DNA from: Cryptomeria japonica
Taxonomy: Eukaryota; Streptophyta; Pinopsida; Cupressales; Cupressaceae
Assembly (NCBI RefSeq): GCF_030272615.1
Contig: NC_081410.1
Location: 229,060,915-229,124,914 of the forward strand
Reading direction: 5' to 3'
Length of the DNA stretch: 64,000 nt
Positions within the stretch are counted from its first letter, which is position 1. Each line of letters begins with the position of its first letter. The notes under the pieces are model-generated. The model searched no databases. It had not been told where the DNA came from and saw only the letters and a program-made list of their open reading frames with translations. The translations under genes were made by a program, and so were the position numbers. This document shows positions 57,661 to 64,000 of this stretch, piece by piece.

Positions 57661-58863
57661 TGTAGTGTCATAAAATTGTGCCTCCTGCAATTTTAACCAT
57701 ATTTGAGGTCCTCACCTTGGTGACGACATCTTCCTTCCTAGCCGAGACCCCTTTCTGCACCTTCACCCTTGGGTTCTTCCTTGCTCAGGACCTATTCTTG
57801 CCTCTAGACCCTATCTGAACCCCAAAATAGGGCAGGAGAAGGGCCTGGTGCCTTTGTCCTCCCTAGGATAGGGGCGTGGCACCCCTATCCCCCTAGGAAA
57901 GGGGTGTGGCGCCTTTGTCTCCAACTCTTAGTTTGGTCCTATGATGGGTATGTCTGGTCCTCTATGCACAATCCGACTTTGGGGTTTGCATATCCTCTTT
58001 GTTAGCCTTCAATGATTGAAAATTAATCCTTGAGGCATGTATAAAAGCATATTCAATTCCCTCATTTGGGGGAGGCAAAGTTGATCATAAGAAAGCATAG
58101 GCAAAAATATACATCATCAAGCATTCAAGTCTTTTTTATTCATCCATTGGAGCAATATTACAACATTCATTTGCAAGTATGTGTGTGTGTTAGGGTTTTA
58201 TCATGTTACATGCCATTTCATGCAACACTTGTGATTACATTCAAGAAACAAAGCAATCCTCATCAACAAACTGTAGATCTACAAGGTATACATTTCCATT
58301 GTTTACATTCAAGCATTTGCAATTACTTTCTTTCAAGGTTGATTCCTCAACCGGGGTTTGACTAAGGCAAACCCTATCCACAACCCTTCTTCCCCTCTTT
58401 TCTATGTGTAAGTTGCAAGTGCGCAACTGTAATTGCAGGTTTGGGCTTCATTTGCAAAGATGGAAGAACCCTTTTCATTTCATAGATTTTGTGGAGGACC
58501 ATGTACACTGTCACCATAGTCCCGATGACTTTTCTCCAAATTTGCAGGGCAAATCCATATCAGTCTAATTAGTTCAGATCCAAAGTTATAGCGCGATCCT
58601 AAACCGGTAGCTCCTCATTTCACTCAATTTCTCTCTTTGTTCCACATAGTCAACAAGTCAACTTTTCTTTTTACAAAAGAGGTAAAATCACACTTCAACC
58701 CTTGTAATCCACTTGGAATTCACATCCTTCTTTCCCTTGGATTTGGATCTAGTGGATCCAAGCTCTTTTGAATGTAAATTTTCTCCCAAGTGAAAATCAT
58801 CCTAGTGACTTCCTTTCTCTCTCCTAGGTGGGGAGTCACTAGAGTTCAATTTTCCACTTTACA
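57661..58863 (+). repeat. 5' LTR of Gypsy C
   Basis: TGTAGTGTCATAAAATTGTG to CCACTTTACA, 1203 bp. It has the U3 hairpin GGATAGGGG/CCCCTATCC (57866-57890), TATAAAAG at 58040, a GGAGGACCATGTACAC block (58492) and a CCTAGTGACT..CTCTCTCC tail as in Gypsy A. Confidence 0.8.
58040..58047 (+). promoter_or_regulatory. LTR TATA box, Gypsy C
   Basis: TATAAAAG about 150 bp downstream of the U3 hairpin. Confidence 0.5.
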
Positions 58864-59732
58864 TTTTGGTGAATCTGACGTTTTACACACTAATTTTGAT
58901 TTCTCATTATTATATCTAATTAATTGCAATTTGAATTTCAAATTTTCATTTCCAAGTTTGATCTATTTTGCAAATTTTAGAGGTCAATGGCATAAAAAAC
59001 ATAATTTGTTTTTTCATTTTGCAAAAATTAAGCTTGTGAAGTGTAAAATTTTAATTACTTGTTTCAAATCTGATTTCTATTTCAAAATTGTAATTCAAAT
59101 CTGTCTCTTTATTTTGAAAATTCAGTGGTTAACTCAAAAAGCCCTAATTTTTAAGATTCTTCTATCTTCGACCTTTGATTGCAAGTTTGACCGATCTAGA
59201 CATCTCCAAATTGGTTGTTTTTTTTGGATTCTGCATTCAAATCATAATTTATATCATCCCTGAAAATTTCAAAAAAAGTTGGTCGAGCTGTGTGCACTTT
59301 CACCACAATCCTCGACTTTTTTCTTGAAATTTTGGGAGACAAAATTGACTGTATTTTTCTACTCAGATCCAGGAAATTAGCGAACTTTCTCAATTTTAAC
59401 ACTCTCTAAGGTCAAACACAAATTCAAAATTCATCAAATTCAAATCTTAAAATTAATTTTCATAAAAAGGTCCTAATTTTATATCTACTTTTCCAACAAA
59501 TTCAGATTTTAATTAAGAGACTTTCAATGGCAATTAATAAATTGGATTTACTTGTTCTTTCGCATATGATTACATTTCTTTTTGCATATATTTACTACAA
59601 TCATGTGTCGGATAAGAGTTTCTTTCATTTCATGTTGCTTCTCTTTATTCATAGCACTTGGTCATAGTGTGTTGTTAAGATTTCCAAATTATTTCCTTTT
59701 TAATTAGATCTCAAAGCTTTCATGTATCATTT
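58864..59732 (+). other. Gypsy C untranslated leader
   Basis: Shares with the Gypsy A leader the CATCCCTGAAAATTTC..AAAAAGTTG..TGTGCAC block (about 59256-59345) and the GGTTAA..CAAAA.CCCTAATTTTTAAG segment. No coding sequence. Confidence 0.55.
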
Positions 59733-60944
59733 ATGTTGCATTATGGTGATGTTGTTAACAAGTGCATTTCCTATGTTAATCACCTCAAAGCTTTTGTAGA
59801 CCCTAAACTTAGAGATCCTAACCCTTGTCCCTCTCCTGGGATATCTTGTGTGGATGAGATGAGAACTAATGCTTTAACTGATGCTCTCTCTAAAATAGAG
59901 CAAGCATTGGAAAGTAACATAGATCAATCTTCTTCTCATACACATACCCTTGAGTAAGGGGGGAAAAATCAAAACATCAAAATTCTTACATCTTTAGATC
60001 CTCCTTATTCTCCTAAGACCTATCTTCAACATCAAAGTATATGTAGGGAGGATGATGTCATGCATTTTATTCATGACCTTTCCCCTCACATAGAAATCAC
60101 TAAAAATGGGCTTTTAGATGATGAGGATGTTCCTCCCCAATCTTCCAAAAAGGATAAGCTTGATAAAGGAAAGTTGATTGTCATTTCACATGATACTCCT
60201 TCTTCATCTACAAATCCTTTTCTTCCTCCTTACACATCATATTTCAAAGAAATTCATGATCATGTTCCTCCACCTAGTCAATTGCAAGATTCTTATAGTT
60301 GTGGCTTTCATATAATTACAAAACAAGGTTTTAAAGGACAAGGAATTGGGAAATTTGAGCATGGAATTTGTGTCCCTATAAATCCTCCTACACAAACTAC
60401 TACAAGAGGCCTAGGAAGTGGTACTGCTCTTTCTATGGACGGATTTCTTAGGCTTCAAAAGTTTAAATATTATCTTCAAGAATAAAAAATCAAGAGAGCT
60501 CGTAAGAATGCTTCTTCTTCAAAGAATCCTTTTTGTTCATTTCATCAAACCTGTGATCACAATGCTGATGATTGCTCTGATTTTCAAAAAAATATTCAAG
60601 ACAACATAGATAGTGCCAAAATTAGAATTGTGGATAAACAACCTTCCTCTCCTAACAAACCATCTCCTTTATGTCAAGATAATATTTACCATCCTGATAG
60701 ATTAGCTAGGAGAATATATGGGAGATTGAAATATGACAAGAACATTTCCTTTCCTCCTCAAAATAAAATAAAAAATATTAAGCAAGTGAAAGGTATTCAA
60801 TATTGCATTTTTCATGATTCATATTCACATTCTCTTGGAAAATGTTATGCATTTAATAAATTTGTTCAACTGCAATATGATCTTGCACAAATTTGTCTCA
60901 CAACAGATATAGTTGTATTTCTTGGTAAACACATAATGCCTTAG
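59733..60944 (+). pseudogene. Gypsy C coding remnant with G-patch and two zinc-knuckle-like motifs
   Basis: One frame of about 403 codons with TAA at 59955 and 60483. The N-terminal part (MLHYGDVVNKCISYVNHLKAF) is unrecognised. Near 60310-60420 the frame reads GFHIITKQGFKGQGIGKFEHGI, then TRGLG, a G-patch-like motif of the type found in some plant Gypsy polyproteins and betaretroviruses. Then come CSFHQTCDHNADDC (about 60535) and CIFHDSYSHSLGKCYAF (about 60805), both CX2HX(n)HX4C knuckle-like, and DRLARRIYGRLKYDK between them. No gag core, protease or polymerase was recognised. It likely encodes a nucleic-acid-binding protein. Both stops are TAA. Confidence 0.7.
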
Positions 60945-62320
60945 CACTTATCTTCCCTTCATGTTGCTCTTCACCTTATGACATAACTAGCTCATTTAAC
61001 GGGAGATCTTTATCATTTGTGGTGGTATTGTTTCAATTTTACATACTTTGGGGCAGCAACATGAAGTCCATTTTCTTCTTATTTATATACACTTGTGCAT
61101 TATTCATTATTAGATCTCTTTTCTAGCATAAGAATCATCCCTATGTGAGCATATAATTGTTCTTGGGTTTCTTTGTTGAAGAGAAGCTTCTTTAATGGAT
61201 AGTGCACCTCTTCTCTTTCTTTCATTCTCTTGGAAAATGTATCTTTTCTATGGTTGCAATTATTCTCAAGCAAAATATGCCTCCTTGCATGGAATGATCT
61301 CTTAAGAAGTGCATAGTCCTTCCTTTAGAGAATTTATTCCATTAGGAAGGCATATCACTTGAAAATAAACACCATTGGAAAATGTATACTCCCTTTTTCC
61401 CCTTATCCTTCTTACTTGGGGACCAAGGATTTTCAGTCCTATCTCTTTCTCTTTATCTCATCACTATTTTCTTTAGGGGCTTCATTTTTCATATGTGCTT
61501 ATCATTTTTTACAATGGTATGATTTCATGATTAATCCCCCTTGGGGAATATGTGATTCTTTGTCTCTCTTCCTTTCGAAGATTACCATTTCTTGAGATGT
61601 GTATCTTACATATACTAATGTCTTGTCTTGCATGCAAGTACATTGTGCATTTGATTATGCTAGTCTATCTCTAGAAGATTGTGTAAGTTCTTCTAATTTT
61701 CCCTACACTTGGGGGGCAATGATCTCTCTTGCTCTCTCTTTCTCTAAGGATCCACTCTTTTCTATATTGTGGATGGTGTGAGTTCTATTACTTGATGTAA
61801 TTCCTTGTATGGAATTGTTGTTGTTCACTCAAGGGTTCTCTCTTATATACAAGAGGTGTAAGTCCTTGACTACAACCTCTTTCAAACTTGGTAATGTAAG
61901 TCTATGATAAATTCACCCATCCCTCTTGGGGGTAAAAGTGATTCATCCTTCATCAAGAATCCCTTTCACCTAGAAATAGGAGGAAGGATTGTATTCTTGT
62001 TCTCTTTTGCACTTCATTCTACAAGATGTTATATTTGTCTAAGACAACTCCTCTCGGGGGTCGATGTCTTTTGAACAAAGATCTCTTCTCCTCCAAGGAT
62101 AACCTTTACACTTACAACAAGATATCTCTTTTCAACTATCTTATCCTTGCTTGAAGAGTATTCCCTCTCTTGCTTGGATTTATGACATTGTTGCATAACG
62201 AATATCTTCTTTGTAATGAAAGTAGGTATCTTTGTTCTACTTTGCTTAAGATATCAACATTAGTGTATGTTGACATCTTAAGGGGGGGAACCCACACCAC
62301 TCCTTTGTACTATACTTTTC
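60945..62320 (+). other. Gypsy C non-coding 3' region
   Basis: CT-rich, with CTTGGGGGGCAATGATCTCT (about 61710) and other GGGGG clusters resembling the 3' regions of Gypsy A and B. The short frames are not supported. Confidence 0.45.
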
Positions 62321-62335
62321 TTGTGCATTATACAG

Positions 62336-62600
62336 TGGGACATTCTTGGAACTAGAGGGCATCCTCTTAGATCAAGGTGTCGTCACTTTTCTTGTACAAT
62401 GGGTCATTCTTGGAACCAAAGCACAAACTCTTAGAGCAAGATGTCTTCACTTCTTCTTTTCTTGTATAGTGGGTCATTCTCGGAACTAGAGCATAGACTC
62501 TTAGAGTGAGATGATGCCACTTTCCTCTTATGCAAGCTGATTATTCTCGAAACCAGAACACAGACTCTTAGAGCGAGATATCACACCTTTCTTGACACTT
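62336..62600 (+). repeat. tandem repeat of about 65-75 bp, four diverged copies
   Basis: Each unit carries GGGTCATTCTTGGAACCA, ACTCTTAGAGC(A/G)AGAT and a CACTT..CTTGTA spacer. Copies start near 62336, 62400, 62470 and 62540, the last being the most diverged. Confidence 0.75.
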
Positions 62601-62790
62601 GTACTATACATTCCATAATAGGTTGTAGCGTACTCGGGCATAGACTCCTATGAGGCGCTTTGAACCTCACTTGTACACACATGCGCTTGAGGTTGAGTGG
62701 AACTAACGGTGTTCCCATTCTCCTCCCTTACAAGTAAAAGCATAAACCCGTGTCACACTTTTACAAAGGAAAAGGTTAACACAACAATAA

Positions 62791-64000
62791 CTGTTCAATT
62801 TCGTCACCATAAAAGTATCATTTGCATTTTGAATTTGAAGATGATGTAAACTGATGAAATGTGTAAAATTTGTTGAAGTTTAAGTCTACTATTTTTTTAA
62901 ATTTTATTGTCAATAATTTATATGACTTTTTTAGCTTTAAAGTCCATTTTTTATTGCTGAAAAACACTGAAAATTAAGGGGTTTAGTTCCCACCACAAAA
63001 GAAAATGTAAATCAACTTATTTTTATATCCATTATAGATGACATATATATATATAGTGCATGAAAAAAAAAAATTGATTTATATTCTCTTTGTTATAGCA
63101 TTTGAAAGTCGAATACACGAGAATTTGATGATTTTTGTCTCCTACCACAATTTGTCTATTCAATTTATGATATTCAAAAAACTAAAAATACCCTTTTAGA
63201 GAAGACTCTCTCTTCTAGTGAACCATATTTGTTTCAATTTTTTTTGAAGTGATTCGATATTTTTTTTTATTTTTCAAACCAGCCTGTTATAGAATAAAAG
63301 AACACCTAGTCGTAGTATTTTTATATTTTTATATATTAAATATAATCAAAACATTATAAAAATTATATGAGTAGAATCGTGACTTTGATCTCTACAAAAG
63401 GGTATTTAAATTTTTTTTAATAAGTTTAATTTACCTATTGAATTTTACTGTAGAAGTGACAAGTTTCAGAAAATCATCATTTTTGTCGATGTGGTTGCCA
63501 CTTGGCATTCCACATAGACAGTTCTGGCCAGAACTGTTCCGGCCGAAAGGGTTCTGGCCGTAACTATTCAAAATATTTACGGTTTTCTATAGTGAAATGT
63601 ATTGAAAGGATGGAAACCTTTCGGCTGGAAATCCATTGCCACGCGAGCGCTACGTGGCCACCAAGTCAGTCCAACCGGAACATGTACTATTAGCCTAAAG
63701 TGAGACATAGATCTGTACAATTACCCTTACATGGAGCACCCAGAAAGACTCTGGGGGCTAGATTTCCATGTCCTTCTCTCCATGGATCACCTAGTTTTAG
63801 GGGCAAGATGTCCATGGTTTCTCTCTTGTTCACCTTTCTTCTCATGGATCACCAAAGTGTGTATTCATGTCCTCTCTCTCCTTCCTCTCATGAACCCATA
63901 GTTTTGCTATTGATGGTTCATGGATGATGTCATCTTTTCTCTTTTATGTGATTGCTTATGTTTATGTAATGGCATTGGTCTTTGTGTCTTGATTAGTTGC
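62791..64000. other. AT-rich then mixed sequence, no gene recognised
   Basis: 62.8-63.45 kb is AT-rich. A perfect palindrome GTTCTGG/CCAGAAC occurs at 63521-63534, followed by related GTTCCGGCC and GTTCTGGCC words. 63.7-64 kb is CT-rich with CATGGATCACC repeated. It may be the edge of another element. Confidence 0.4.

Larger units (their letters stand above)
57661..62790 (+). mobile_element. Gypsy-type element C, no polymerase, 3' end unresolved
   Basis: The 5' LTR (57661-58863) is related in layout to those of Gypsy A and B. A TTTTGGTGAATCTGACG junction and leader come next, then one coding frame with two stops (59733-60944) and a long non-coding region. No reverse transcriptase or integrase was seen and no 3' LTR was found in the window. 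The right border is therefore a guess, placed where the gypsy-like 3' region gives way to AT-rich sequence. Confidence 0.7.

Noticed and set aside
1-64000. CRISPR arrays, bacterial operons, tRNA or rRNA genes
   Set aside because: Looked for regular spaced repeats, cloverleaf-like patterns and rRNA signatures; only microsatellites, minisatellites and transposon repeats were seen.

Overview
This window looks like intergenic sequence from a large, repeat-choked seed-plant genome. A gymnosperm is my best guess, but that is inference. The base composition is AT-rich, introns are canonical GT-AG, and nearly every recognisable coding remnant is a plant-type LINE, Copia or Gypsy sequence. No intact host gene, tRNA, rRNA or CRISPR array was seen.

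Layout. 1-12.2 kb: old debris on the minus strand. It comprises a LINE endonuclease fragment (1-666), two Copia-like LTRs with primer-binding sites (near 1.2-1.6 and 4.1-4.5 kb), and a worn Copia remnant (6238-10720). 12.2-20.05 kb: a degenerate gag-protease-only Gypsy element (B) with an opposite-strand solo LTR inside it. 20.05-20.46 kb: a Copia integrase scrap. 20.47-35.29 kb: a Copia element whose 5' LTR is split by a younger gag-protease-only Gypsy element (A, 21341-29148, TSD TAGTT). 35.29-52.89 kb: an L1-type LINE cut off at its 5' end where the Copia 3' LTR begins. It is interrupted in its reverse transcriptase by a 10,448-bp DNA transposon (38412-48859). 53.31-57.61 kb: a 4.3-kb LTR-like unit in minus orientation (TSD AGCAT). 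57.66-62.8 kb: a third Gypsy-type element (C) with a G-patch and two zinc-knuckle-like motifs but no polymerase. 62.8-64 kb: no assignable feature.

The most interesting object is the DNA transposon. Its borders can be read exactly because the LINE reading frame resumes on the other side: 4-bp TSD AACA, and terminal inverted repeats beginning GGGT (18/23 matches). It carries a plus-strand transposase of about 967 codons, with DFAENY, WLDNC and RHGKGEHDG motifs, one in-frame stop and one intron. A convergent minus-strand six-exon gene, with every intron in phase 0, encodes a protein of about 447 residues that I do not recognise. GC-rich ACGGGGGCCCGTT-type repeats lie inside both ends, and a perfect 22-bp palindrome sits beside the left inverted repeat. 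The 4-bp TSD and the DFAENY motif suggest a Sola-like family; that assignment comes from memory and is tentative.

Other points of note. The LINE appears to carry a third ORF after its RNase H domain. The three Gypsy families share a U3 hairpin whose stem sequence differs while pairing is kept. The LINE ORF2 and the Copia polyprotein have decayed almost entirely through single-transition nonsense changes with almost no frameshifts.
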